Notes: a model not told the origin generated them from the sequence alone. A stretch of 12,887 nucleotides of DNA from an uncultured Clostridia bacterium (GCA_934130705.1 CAKOYL010000021.1:1-12887), one strand, 5' to 3'; numbered from the stretch's first letter, positions 1 to 7,430 are shown. Numbers and translations: made by a program.

Positions 1-633
1 GTTTTAAATGAAAATGAAACAGGACTTGGTGGTTACAAAGAAATAACATTTATGGTTACAGGAAAAGGTGTATATAGTAGATTAAAATTTGAAAGTGGTG
101 TACACAGAGTTCAAAGAGTTCCAGATACAGAAAGCAGTGGAAGAATACATACATCAACAGCAACAGTTGCGGTTCTTCCAGTTGTAGAAGATGTTGAAAT
201 AGATATAAATCCAGCAGATATAAAAATGGAAGTTTTTCGTTCATCAGGGGCTGGTGGACAACATATTAATAAAACATCTTCAGCTGTAAGACTTATACAT
301 GAACCAACAGGAATTGTTGTAGAATGTCAAACAGAAAGATCACAATTCCAAAATAGAGATAATGCAATGAGAATGCTTAGAACAAAATTATATGAAATAG
401 AAAAACAAAAACAAGATAGTGAAGTTGCAAATGCAAGAAAATCTCAAGTAGGTTCTGGGGATAGAAGCGAAAAAATAAGAACATATAATTACCCACAAGG
501 AAGAATAACAGACCATAGAATTGGAATGAGTATTTATCAAATGGAAAATTTCTTAAATGGCGATATAGATGAAATGATAGATAACTTAATAGCAGCAGAT
601 AGAGCTGAAAGATTAAAAGGTGATGAAGAATAG
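1..633 (+). CDS. prfA: Peptide chain release factor 1 (RF1), 3' part
   Basis: RF1 recognises UAA and UAG stop codons in the ribosomal A site and triggers hydrolysis of the finished peptide. The frame is open from base 1 and shows 210 C-terminal codons of a protein that is usually about 355-360 residues, so roughly the first 145-150 are missing; the first residues, [14 protein letters not shown], match the middle of the family. The catalytic GGQ loop is at bases 253-261 ([10 protein letters not shown]); its glutamine is normally methylated by PrmC. The stop-codon recognition tripeptide is P-D-T (bases 121-129, within [11 protein letters not shown]), fitting the RF1 PxT pattern and not the SPF motif of RF2. 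The C-terminal [20 protein letters not shown] segment is also typical of RF1. The gene ends with TAG, a codon that only RF1 reads, and a terminator hairpin begins at the next base. Identification is firm; only the 5' end is unseen. Confidence 0.96.
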   Translation, partial: VLNENETGLGGYKEITFMVTGKGVYSRLKFESGVHRVQRVPDTESSGRIHTSTATVAVLPVVEDVEIDINPADIKMEVFRSSGAGGQHINKTSSAVRLIHEPTGIVVECQTERSQFQNRDNAMRMLRTKLYEIEKQKQDSEVANARKSQVGSGDRSEKIRTYNYPQGRITDHRIGMSIYQMENFLNGDIDEMIDNLIAADRAERLKGDEE

Positions 634-659
634 GATGTGTACAAAACACATCTTTTTTT
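634..659 (+). terminator. Rho-independent terminator of prfA
   Basis: Perfect 7-bp stem (GATGTGT at 634-640 with ACACATC at 646-652), a 5-base loop and a run of seven T. The left arm starts immediately after the prfA stop codon. Confidence 0.85.
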
Positions 660-732
660 CTGTCAAAAATAAAGTAATAAAATAAATAAACAAAAATAAA
701 CTAGTATAAAAAAGTAAAAAGGAGTTTTGAAA

Positions 733-1476
733 ATGAATGAAATCTTAAAAACAACATTACTAGGTTTATTTTTTGGAACCTTTGGAACAACAATAGGAGG
801 GATATTAGGAATAGTAATAAATAAGAATTCTAACAAATTTTTGAGTTTTATCTTATCATTTGCATCAGGACTAATGATGGCTATAATTTGTTTTGACTTA
901 ATACCGGAAGCATTAGGAATTAGTAGTATTTACGGAGTTATTTTAGGGGTATTATTAGGAATAGTTTCAATGATTTTTTGTGATGTTATAGTACAAAAGA
1001 AATTTAATAGTAAAGAACAAAAATATAAAAATAATAATGAATTACTAAAAACAGGAATAATAGTTTCAATAGGGTTAGCAATACATAATTTTCCAGAAGG
1101 ATTAGCAATAGGTTCTGGCTTTGAAGCTTCATTGAAATTAGGTTTAAGTTTAGCAATTGCCATATGTTTGCATGATATACCAGAAGGAATATCAATGTCT
1201 GTTCCAATGAAAAATGGAGGAATGTCAAAATTTAAAGTTATCTTTTATGTAGTATTATCAGGAATAACTACAGGAATAGGTGCATTTTTTGGAGCAATAG
1301 TTGGTTCAATCTCAGAAAGTATAATAGCTGTTTGCCTAAGTTTTGCGGCGGGTGCAATGTTATATATTGTGTCAGGAGAATTAATACCAGAATCAAATAA
1401 ATTATATAAAGGTAGAATGTCTGCTGTTGGGAATATGATAGGATTTTTAATTGGAATTTTTGCAACTCAGTTATAA
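733..1476 (+). CDS. ZIP-family divalent metal transporter
   Basis: A polytopic inner-membrane protein of about 247 residues predicted to import zinc or other divalent metals, similar in size to bacterial ZupT/ZIP proteins. The two signature metal-site motifs are clear: HNFPEG beginning at residue 118 and HDIPEG beginning at residue 147, on consecutive predicted membrane helices. An acidic LIPEA motif lies in an early helix and ELIPES near the C-terminus. A short Lys/Asn-rich hydrophilic segment (about residues 93-104), lacking the usual histidines, separates the N-terminal from the C-terminal helices. The frame could open at TTG 727, but AAGGAG at 719-724 lies only two bases from it and eight from ATG 733, so 733 is chosen. 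No strong promoter is visible between it and the prfA terminator; a lone TATAAA at 705-710 has no good -35. Metal specificity cannot be read from the sequence. Confidence 0.9.
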   Translation: MNEILKTTLLGLFFGTFGTTIGGILGIVINKNSNKFLSFILSFASGLMMAIICFDLIPEALGISSIYGVILGVLLGIVSMIFCDVIVQKKFNSKEQKYKNNNELLKTGIIVSIGLAIHNFPEGLAIGSGFEASLKLGLSLAIAICLHDIPEGISMSVPMKNGGMSKFKVIFYVVLSGITTGIGAFFGAIVGSISESIIAVCLSFAAGAMLYIVSGELIPESNKLYKGRMSAVGNMIGFLIGIFATQL

Positions 1477-1490
1477 ATTATTATTAATAA

Positions 1491-1532
1491 AAAATAAAGT
1501 TTTGCTAATAATTAACAAAACTTTATTTTTTT
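1491..1532. terminator. Bidirectional terminator between convergent genes
   Basis: A perfect 14-bp stem pairs 1491-1504 with 1516-1529 around an 11-base loop. On the plus strand the right arm runs into Ts up to 1532, ending the ZIP gene. On the minus strand the arm is also followed by a T-rich stretch, so it can end the 1512-3230 gene. The minus-strand stop codon (1512-1514) lies in the loop, and one arm encodes the last five residues (KIKFC) of that protein. Confidence 0.85.
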
Positions 1533-3230
1533 ATATAATATATAAATTAAATAACTAATGAAAGTAATACTAGAAATGCCAATACAAATTTTATGAAGTT
1601 TAGTAGCATGGTAAGAAACTTTAAAATAACCATTTACATTAGTATCTAAATTAATTTGAACTAAACCATGTTCGGATTCATTACATTTTATAATAGAAAC
1701 TTCATCACTATTGTAAGCTTTGTATTTTACAACATAACCTTTATAGAATAAGAATGGTAGCTCTAAAGTAGTATTATCTGAAATGTTATTAATGTCAAAA
1801 GTTAATATATCATTTTCTTTATTCTCATTTAAAATTATTGCATTACCAGATAAAATATGTATCTTATTATCGTAATTTGCAACGTAATCTATAGAGTCAA
1901 TTGCTTTTTGTGGCCAATATTCTAAAAATGAAGAATATCTACTAACTTTATAATTTGTATCAATAATTTCTTTTTCTGTATAATGAGAATTATCAATATC
2001 TTTAAAATCTAAATTTTTAACAAAACTTAAACTATATAAACAACTTAATATATAAATTATTAAAAAAGGAATTGATAGTAATTTAACATTTTTTTTATTT
2101 TTAAATTTTATGATAATTAAATCAATTAAAGTTCCTAAATGAATTCCACCAATAATTGAGAAACATAAAATAATTATACCAAGTAATCTCCACGGAAATT
2201 GAATCATTAACAATATATCAGGTAGTAAAAACCAAGGGAATAAAGCTGTTGACATGATTGAAGATATAATTCCTAAAATTGCAAAAAAATTATAAAAACT
2301 TTTATATTTTTCAGGAATATGTTTTCTAACAAAAACATAAGTTATTAAACACATTAAAATTGGAAGTCCAATGCAAAAGTACATAGTATTATCAATTCCA
2401 GGTATATTGGAAGATATTAATTGCCAAGGATGTAAAGCATGTATAAATACAGAACTCCTACTATACATTTTTCCATATCTAAAAACTTCATAATCAGCAG
2501 AAGATTTTTGTTCTAATAATGGTATTTCAAAAAATAATACAGATAAAATTATTATTATTGTAGAAAATATTAAGGATTTTAATATTTTTTTATTTTTTAA
2601 TTTTTTGAAATTTATTAATACTAATGCTAAACCAATAAAAAATGTTATTAAAGTACTAATATTGTGTGAAAGTATTAATCCAATAGTTCCAAAAACATAT
2701 AAATAAGATTTTTCCGTTTTTCCTTTAAATATAAGGTATATTCCACGTAGTACAATAGGAATAAATACAAATCCTAATATTTCTCCTACGGCAACTCTGT
2801 TATAAACATTTAGAATTCTATATGGAGCAATTAAATATAATATGCTAGATATAAGTGAAATTTTATCGTTTTCGGTTAATGTATTAACTAATTTAAACAT
2901 TGAAATTCCTGATAATATAAATGTAAAAATTAAAAATATTTTCATGCCAATTACTACATTATTAGTTAAAAATGTAAATAAAACAATACTATAAGTTGAA
3001 ATTGGTGGGTAAAATAAGTTCCAACCAAAGCCTAAGTTATTGGAAAATCTAGATATTACAAGAGGTGAATTTCCATTTCTTATTTGTTCAAGTGTTCCTA
3101 AAGCTCTAGAAATATGAAAATCACCATCATCTCCGGTGTGGATGCCAGTATTAAAAAGAAGAATACACATTATAATTGCTGTGATAAAAATTATAATGTA
3201 ACAAATAATTTTTTTCTTTGATTTTTTCAT
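1512..3230 (-). CDS. Large polytopic membrane protein, PTPS-related / GT-C-like
   Basis: A 572-residue integral membrane protein with many predicted helices, the first at about residues 9-27. Next comes a loop with GDDGDFHI (residues 33-40), a conserved-looking RNGNSPLVISRFSNNLGFGW stretch, and a YPP motif near 74-76. An acidic/His motif in the first external loop followed by N-G-P and NLG-G patterns is what I associate with the '6-pyruvoyl-tetrahydropterin synthase-related' membrane family and with YfhO-like GT-C glycosyltransferases, despite the former's misleading name. After roughly residue 390 there is an extracytoplasmic domain, then a final helix near 545-565 and a short basic tail (YKKIKFC). 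A role in transferring sugars from a lipid carrier to envelope glycans is plausible, but donor and acceptor are unknown and no glycan genes flank it. Start: ATG at 3230 with AAGGAGA about six bases upstream. It has its own promoter on the minus strand. Confidence 0.7.
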   Translation of the reverse strand: MKKSKKKIICYIIIFITAIIMCILLFNTGIHTGDDGDFHISRALGTLEQIRNGNSPLVISRFSNNLGFGWNLFYPPISTYSIVLFTFLTNNVVIGMKIFLIFTFILSGISMFKLVNTLTENDKISLISSILYLIAPYRILNVYNRVAVGEILGFVFIPIVLRGIYLIFKGKTEKSYLYVFGTIGLILSHNISTLITFFIGLALVLINFKKLKNKKILKSLIFSTIIIILSVLFFEIPLLEQKSSADYEVFRYGKMYSRSSVFIHALHPWQLISSNIPGIDNTMYFCIGLPILMCLITYVFVRKHIPEKYKSFYNFFAILGIISSIMSTALFPWFLLPDILLMIQFPWRLLGIIILCFSIIGGIHLGTLIDLIIIKFKNKKNVKLLSIPFLIIYILSCLYSLSFVKNLDFKDIDNSHYTEKEIIDTNYKVSRYSSFLEYWPQKAIDSIDYVANYDNKIHILSGNAIILNENKENDILTFDINNISDNTTLELPFLFYKGYVVKYKAYNSDEVSIIKCNESEHGLVQINLDTNVNGYFKVSYHATKLHKICIGISSITFISYLIYILYKKIKFC

Positions 3231-3253
3231 TTTTTTCTCCTTAAATTTTATAT

Positions 3254-3282
3254 ATTATATCTCATTATATTAATAAAATCAA
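3254..3282 (-). promoter_or_regulatory. Sigma-A promoter of the membrane protein gene
   Basis: Reading the minus strand: TTGATT (3282-3277), exactly 17 bases, then TATAAT (3259-3254). The predicted start near 3247 gives a leader of only about 16 bases before the ATG at 3230, just enough for the ribosome binding site. Confidence 0.6.
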
Positions 3283-3327
3283 ACAATAATTACACGAAAA
3301 AATGTTTGACAAAATTTCGCAAATATA

Positions 3328-3356
3328 TTGACTTTTAAAAATAAGAATTATATAAT
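3328..3356 (+). promoter_or_regulatory. Sigma-A promoter of pcrA
   Basis: TTGACT at 3328-3333, 17-base spacer, perfect TATAAT at 3351-3356. Predicted transcription start is near 3363, about 30 bases before the pcrA ATG. It is divergent from the minus-strand promoter at 3254-3282, with the two -35 boxes about 45 bases apart. Confidence 0.8.
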
Positions 3357-3393
3357 TTGGAAGAAAAATTTATATTAAGATTGGAGAACAAAA

Positions 3394-5700
3394 ATGCAAG
3401 AAATATTGAAACAATTAAATGATAAACAATATGAGGCTGTAGTAAACACAGAAGGTCCTTGCCTAGTAATTGCAGGTGCTGGAAGTGGAAAAACTAAAGT
3501 TTTAACACATAAAATAGCCTATTTAATAGATGAAAAAGGTGTATTGCCATGGAATATATTAGCGATAACATTTACAAATAAAGCAGCAAATGAAATGAAA
3601 GAAAGAATTGAAGGATTAGTAGGTGATGTTGCAAAAGATATATGGATGGGAACTTTTCACTCTGTTTGCGTACGTATATTAAGAAGATTTATAGATAGAA
3701 TAGGTTTTGATTCCTCATTTATAATATTTGATACAAGTGACCAAAGAACATTAATAAAAGCTTGTATAAAAAATATTGGATTAGATGATAAAATGTTTAC
3801 AGATAGGTCTGTACAATCTGAAATTAGTAATGCAAAAAATGAAATGTTAGAGCCAGATCAATATACCTTAAGAGTAAATGGAGATTTTAGAAAAGAAAAA
3901 ATTGCATTAGTTTATGAAATGTATCAAAAAAGATTAAAAGAAAATAATGCAATAGATTTTGATGATATCATAAATTATACAATAAAAATTTTGATGGACA
4001 ATCCTGATGTATTAGAATATTATTCAGATAAATTTAAATATGTTTTAGTAGATGAGTATCAAGATACAAATAAATCACAATTTACTTTAGTAACATTACT
4101 AGCATCTAAAAACGGAAATATAACAGTTGTTGGAGACAATGACCAAGGTATTTATAGCTTTAGGGGAGCAGATATTTCTAATATATTAAATTTTGAAAGA
4201 GATTTTCCAGGAACAAAAATAATTAAATTAGAGCAAAATTATAGATGTACAGGAAACATATTAAAAGCAGCCAATTCTGTAATTAAAAACAATGAAGTTA
4301 AATATAAAAAACAATTATGGACTGAAAATGATGTAGGTAATTTACCAAAAGTATATTCAGCAAAAAATGAATATGATGAAGGAACATATATTGCAACACA
4401 AATAGAACACTTAAGAAGAGAAGAAAAATATAATTATTCAGATTTTGCAATATTATATAGAATGAATACTCAATCAAGAGCAATAGAGGAAATCCTAAGA
4501 AGAGAGGGAATACCATATAAAATTATAGGTGGGTTAAAATTCTATGAGAGAAAAGAAATCAAAGATGTAATTTCATATTTAAGATTAATCCAAAATCCAG
4601 CAGATAATATAAGTTTAAAAAGGGTCATAAATGAGCCTAAAAGAGGAATTGGAAAAACAAGTTTGGATAATATTGAAAAAATAGCAGAAGATACCGGAGT
4701 ATCAATGTATGAAATTATCAAAAATGCTAACCAATATGGATTAAATAGGGTATTTTTAAATTCTAGAGAATTTGTAAATGTTATTGAAGAATTAAGAAAT
4801 AAGAAAGATGATATAAAAATATCAGAATTAATAAAAGAAACATTAAAAAAATCAGGTTATACAAAGGCATTAGAAGATGAAAATACAATAGAAGCTGAAA
4901 ATAGAATAGAAAACTTAGATGAATTTCTAACAGTTGCAATAGAATTTGAAGATGAATCTGCAGAAAATAAATTAAGTGACTTTTTAGAAGGAATAACATT
5001 ATCAAGTGATATTGATAATATGGAAGAAACAGATGATTCCGTAACACTTATGACATTACATAGTGCAAAAGGATTGGAATTCCCAGTAGTATTTTTAGTT
5101 GGAATGGAAGAAGGAATTTTCCCTGGTTATAAATCGATTTCAGAACCAAAAGAATTAGAAGAAGAAAGAAGATTATGCTATGTTGGAATTACAAGAGCTA
5201 AGAAAAATTTATTTTTAACTTGTAGTAAACAAAGAACAATATTTGGTTCTACAAGCTGTAATCCTATCTCAAGATTTTTAAAAGAAATACCAGAAGAATT
5301 ATTAGATGGACATGAAGATGCATTTGGAGGTTCACAAGAAAATAATAGATTTGAAGATTCAAAATATTCATGGACATACGGAAGTAAAGATAATGGGAAT
5401 ATTAAAACATATAAAATTGATAAAAAAGAAGCAGCAGTATCTGCAGCATCTAATGTTGCTGGATTTGCATTTAGAACAGCTGAGAGCTTTTTAAATTCAA
5501 TCAATAAAAAATCATCAGGTGCAAATGTGGACTTATCTCAATACAAATCTGGTGTTAGAATTTTCCATAAAAAATTCGGAGAAGGAACAATAAGTAATGT
5601 GGAACCAGAGGGAGAAGATTTAAAAGTAGATATCAATTTTGATAAAGTAGGACATAAGAGATTAATGGCAAAATATGCCAATTTAGAAGTAATTGAATAA
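3394..5700 (+). CDS. pcrA: ATP-dependent DNA helicase PcrA (UvrD/Rep family)
   Basis: A superfamily 1A 3'-5' DNA helicase of 768 residues, within the usual range for PcrA. It unwinds DNA in repair and plasmid replication, removes recombinase filaments and works at RNA polymerase during transcription-replication conflicts. Visible motifs in order: Q motif (LNDKQ, residues 8-12), Walker A AGAGSGKT (27-34), motif Ia TFTNKAANEM, the GTFHS motif, Walker B VDEYQDTN (DE at 220-221), motif III GDNDQGIYSFRGAD (from 247), motif IV LEQNYRC, motif V TLHSAKGLEFPVVF and motif VI VGITRAKK (arginine at 601). The last 50 or so residues (IFHKKFGEGTI onward) match the Tudor-like C-terminal domain that contacts RNA polymerase. 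The start is supported by GGAG seven bases before ATG 3394. It is monocistronic: a strong promoter lies upstream and a terminator directly downstream. In many Firmicutes pcrA is followed by ligA; here it is not. Confidence 0.96.
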   Translation: MQEILKQLNDKQYEAVVNTEGPCLVIAGAGSGKTKVLTHKIAYLIDEKGVLPWNILAITFTNKAANEMKERIEGLVGDVAKDIWMGTFHSVCVRILRRFIDRIGFDSSFIIFDTSDQRTLIKACIKNIGLDDKMFTDRSVQSEISNAKNEMLEPDQYTLRVNGDFRKEKIALVYEMYQKRLKENNAIDFDDIINYTIKILMDNPDVLEYYSDKFKYVLVDEYQDTNKSQFTLVTLLASKNGNITVVGDNDQGIYSFRGADISNILNFERDFPGTKIIKLEQNYRCTGNILKAANSVIKNNEVKYKKQLWTENDVGNLPKVYSAKNEYDEGTYIATQIEHLRREEKYNYSDFAILYRMNTQSRAIEEILRREGIPYKIIGGLKFYERKEIKDVISYLRLIQNPADNISLKRVINEPKRGIGKTSLDNIEKIAEDTGVSMYEIIKNANQYGLNRVFLNSREFVNVIEELRNKKDDIKISELIKETLKKSGYTKALEDENTIEAENRIENLDEFLTVAIEFEDESAENKLSDFLEGITLSSDIDNMEETDDSVTLMTLHSAKGLEFPVVFLVGMEEGIFPGYKSISEPKELEEERRLCYVGITRAKKNLFLTCSKQRTIFGSTSCNPISRFLKEIPEELLDGHEDAFGGSQENNRFEDSKYSWTYGSKDNGNIKTYKIDKKEAAVSAASNVAGFAFRTAESFLNSINKKSSGANVDLSQYKSGVRIFHKKFGEGTISNVEPEGEDLKVDINFDKVGHKRLMAKYANLEVIE

Positions 5701-5708
5701 AAAAATTT

Positions 5709-5742
5709 AAAACAGAAAATATATTTTTATTTTCTGTTTTTT
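5709..5742 (+). terminator. Rho-independent terminator of pcrA
   Basis: Perfect 12-bp stem (5709-5720 with 5729-5740), 8-base loop, and a run of six T at its 3' end (5737-5742). It starts eight bases after the pcrA stop codon. Confidence 0.85.
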
Positions 5743-5804
5743 GTATATGAAATAAAAATAAGGAAATAATAGAAAAAGATTATTAAATGAAAGGAATGAT
5801 AAAA

Positions 5805-5993
5805 ATGGCAGATTTAACACAAGCCGAATTACAACATTTAAGACATTTAATTGGAGCACATGAAACAGGATATCAAAAACTAAACACATATTCATCTCAA
5901 GCGGTAGATCCACAAATAAAGCAAATGTTTACAAAAGCTGCTCAAGATAGCTTAAATACAAAACAAAAATTAATGTCTTTTTTAAATAATTAA
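5805..5993 (+). CDS. Small helical protein, probable spore coat-associated partner of CotF-like protein
   Basis: A 62-residue protein predicted to be a helical hairpin: a first helix rich in LxxLRHLIGAHE (about residues 9-22), a break at VDPQ, then a second helix QMFTKAAQDSLNTKQKLMSFL. It has no signal peptide, membrane segment or cysteine. The pattern resembles half of the ferritin-like helical module of Coat-F proteins, and the gene lies 14 bases before a clearer CotF-type gene, so a sporulation role is inferred. Upstream in-frame ATGs exist at 5787 and 5796, but AAGGA at 5791-5795 sits nine bases from ATG 5805, and 5787 has no binding site. The stop is TAA followed directly by TAG. No sporulation-sigma promoter is recognised; a weak sigma-A-like pair (TTGTAT 5741-5746, AATAAT 5765-5770, 18-base spacer) is the best candidate. 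The gene is real with good confidence; its function is less certain. Confidence 0.6.
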   Translation: MADLTQAELQHLRHLIGAHETGYQKLNTYSSQAVDPQIKQMFTKAAQDSLNTKQKLMSFLNN

Positions 5994-6007
5994 TAGGGAG
6001 GAAAATC

Positions 6008-6256
6008 ATGGACGAGAAAACAATGGTAAATGATATTTTATCAGGAGTAAAATCTGATTTAACAGCATATCAAACAGCTATATCAGAATCAGAAAATATG
6101 AATTTAAGACAAACTTTCCAACAAATTAGAAATAATGATGAAAGTTTTCAATACGAATTATTTAAAGTAGCAGAGACAAAAGGGTATTATAAACCTGCTC
6201 AAAAAGCTACAACAACAGAAATTGAAACTGTAAAAACAGAGTTACAACAAGGATAG
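6008..6256 (+). CDS. CotF-family spore coat protein
   Basis: An 82-residue protein carrying a Coat-F (PF07875-like) domain over most of its length: helix NDILSGVKSDLTAYQTAISE, then LRQTFQQIRNNDESFQYELF, then the characteristic aromatic ending KGYYKPA, where the family usually has GWY/GYY-x-P. CotF proteins are part of the protein coat around the endospore in Bacillus and Clostridia; in gut clostridia many are small and encoded in tandem, as here. The start at ATG 6008 is set by GGGAGG (5996-6001) six bases upstream. It follows the 62-residue gene in the same transcription unit and ends with TAG, one base before a terminator. The tail after YKPA is a short Thr/Glu-rich helix ending in QQG. It implies the host genome has sporulation genes, though expression timing is not visible from the sequence. 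Confidence 0.8.
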   Translation: MDEKTMVNDILSGVKSDLTAYQTAISESENMNLRQTFQQIRNNDESFQYELFKVAETKGYYKPAQKATTTEIETVKTELQQG

Positions 6257-6285
6257 AAAAAGGGGACTATAAAAGGTCCCTTTTT
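6257..6285 (+). terminator. Rho-independent terminator of the coat-protein pair
   Basis: AAAAAGGGGAC (6257-6267) pairs with GGTCCCTTTTT (6275-6285), GC-rich at its centre with one G-U pair or a bulge, ending in five T. It starts directly after the TAG of the CotF-like gene. Confidence 0.8.
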
Positions 6286-6372
6286 ACATATCAAAAAAAC
6301 AGAAAATAAAAATAAATAAAAGATAAAATGAAAAAAACGTAAAAAATCTACGGAAATTTATAAAACAGGGTC

Positions 6373-6401
6373 TTGCAAAAAAACAAAAAAAGATATAATA
6401 T
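6373..6401 (+). promoter_or_regulatory. Probable sigma-A promoter of the M23 peptidase gene
   Basis: TTGCAA at 6373-6378 is followed by overlapping -10 choices: TATAAT at 6394-6399 (15-base spacer) or TAATAT at 6396-6401 (17-base spacer). It lies about 30 bases before the start codon and just downstream of an A-tract-rich stretch (6293-6346) that could act as an UP element. Confidence 0.5.
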
Positions 6402-6430
6402 TATAACATAATTTGATAAGGAGAAATATT

Positions 6431-7426
6431 ATGTTTAAAAAATTATTGATACATACAAGAAGGTCAATAAAATTAATAATATTAATATCTTTAGCAGTAT
6501 TGCTTATTTTAGGATGTATAGCATCATTTTATAAAATTAGTTATAGTGTAACATTAAATGGAGAAATGGTAGGATATACTGATAATAAGAGTAAGTTACA
6601 AACAGAAATAAATGAGTATATAGAAAGCGGAGAAAATAAAAATGCAGCTTTTGTACAGGTGGATGATTTACCAGAATATAAGATGTGTTTGCTAAAGAGA
6701 GATGTAAATGCTAGTGATGAAGAAATATTTAATATAATAAAATCACAGGGAACAACATATTATAGATATTATGCAATTAATGACAATCAAGAAGAAAAAG
6801 TATATGTTGCAACTTTTGCTGAGGCAGAAGATATTATTAATAAACTAAAAGAAAAAAATAGTACTAATATGGAAAATATAACAATTTCTGAAAAATATGA
6901 AACACAAATGCAAGATTTTACTTCTGTAGATGATGCGGTTAAAAGTTTATATGTAGAGAAATCAGTAGTTGTAGCAAAGAATAATAAAACAACTTCCATT
7001 GGAAAAGTTAATACAGCAACAACTATATCTGGGGGAAAGGCAAGTTTAGGAATTTCGTTAGCTAAGCCAGTATCAGGTATTATTTCATCAAGATTTGGAG
7101 TAAGAAGTAGAATAAGAAGTTCAGCACATACAGGATTGGATATAGCAACATCAACAGGGACACCAATTTCAGCAGCTGCTTCTGGAACAGTAACTTTTGC
7201 AGGAAGAAAAGGCTCATATGGAAATTTGCTTGTTATAACACATAGTAATGGAGTACAAACATATTATGGACACTGTAGTAAATTATATGTTTCAGCTGGT
7301 ACAACAGTGTCACAAGGACAGACAGTAGCTGCGGTAGGGTCAACGGGGAATTCAACTGGTCCACATTTACATTTTGAAATAAGAGTAAATGGAGTGGCAT
7401 ATAATCCACAAAATTACTTATATTAA
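6431..7426 (+). CDS. Membrane-anchored M23 (LytM/lysostaphin-type) peptidase
   Basis: A 331-residue protein: a short basic cytoplasmic N-terminus (KKLLIHTRRSIK), one membrane helix at about residues 13-33, an extracytoplasmic region of roughly 180 residues, and a C-terminal M23 metallopeptidase domain from about residue 210 to the end. The zinc-site residues are all present: H233 and D237 (HTGLD), H281 (YYGHC), H312 and H314 (PHLHFE). The domain should therefore be active on peptide cross-links in peptidoglycan, unlike degenerate LytM regulators. The middle region starts with a VTLNGEMVGYTDN motif that I have seen before G5- or LysM-type domains in clostridial M23 proteins, but it has neither of those and I do not recognise it. 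Start: AAGGAG (6418-6423) is seven bases before ATG 6431; the in-frame TTG at 6413 would lie before that site. Its own promoter and terminator make it monocistronic. It is not clearly SpoIIQ, though it follows coat genes. Confidence 0.88.
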   Translation: MFKKLLIHTRRSIKLIILISLAVLLILGCIASFYKISYSVTLNGEMVGYTDNKSKLQTEINEYIESGENKNAAFVQVDDLPEYKMCLLKRDVNASDEEIFNIIKSQGTTYYRYYAINDNQEEKVYVATFAEAEDIINKLKEKNSTNMENITISEKYETQMQDFTSVDDAVKSLYVEKSVVVAKNNKTTSIGKVNTATTISGGKASLGISLAKPVSGIISSRFGVRSRIRSSAHTGLDIATSTGTPISAAASGTVTFAGRKGSYGNLLVITHSNGVQTYYGHCSKLYVSAGTTVSQGQTVAAVGSTGNSTGPHLHFEIRVNGVAYNPQNYLY

Positions 7427-7430
7427 AGTG

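Noticed and set aside
1..633. Assignment as RF2, because the [14 protein letters not shown] and [10 protein letters not shown] stretches resemble RF2.
   Set aside because: The PxT tripeptide and the [22 protein letters not shown] segment are RF1 signatures, and SPF is absent.
5306..5494. A 62-codon plus-strand frame within pcrA.
   Set aside because: It overlaps the C-terminal region of pcrA in another frame and encodes a low-complexity peptide; a shadow frame.
5178..5504. A 108-codon open frame on the minus strand inside pcrA.
   Set aside because: It lies wholly antisense to conserved helicase codons, has no ribosome binding site or family resemblance, and is expected by chance in this composition.
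6431..7426. Identification of the M23 protein as SpoIIQ because it follows coat genes.
   Set aside because: It has its own sigma-A-like promoter, lies beyond the coat-gene terminator, is longer than SpoIIQ, and nothing ties it to SpoIIIA partners here.
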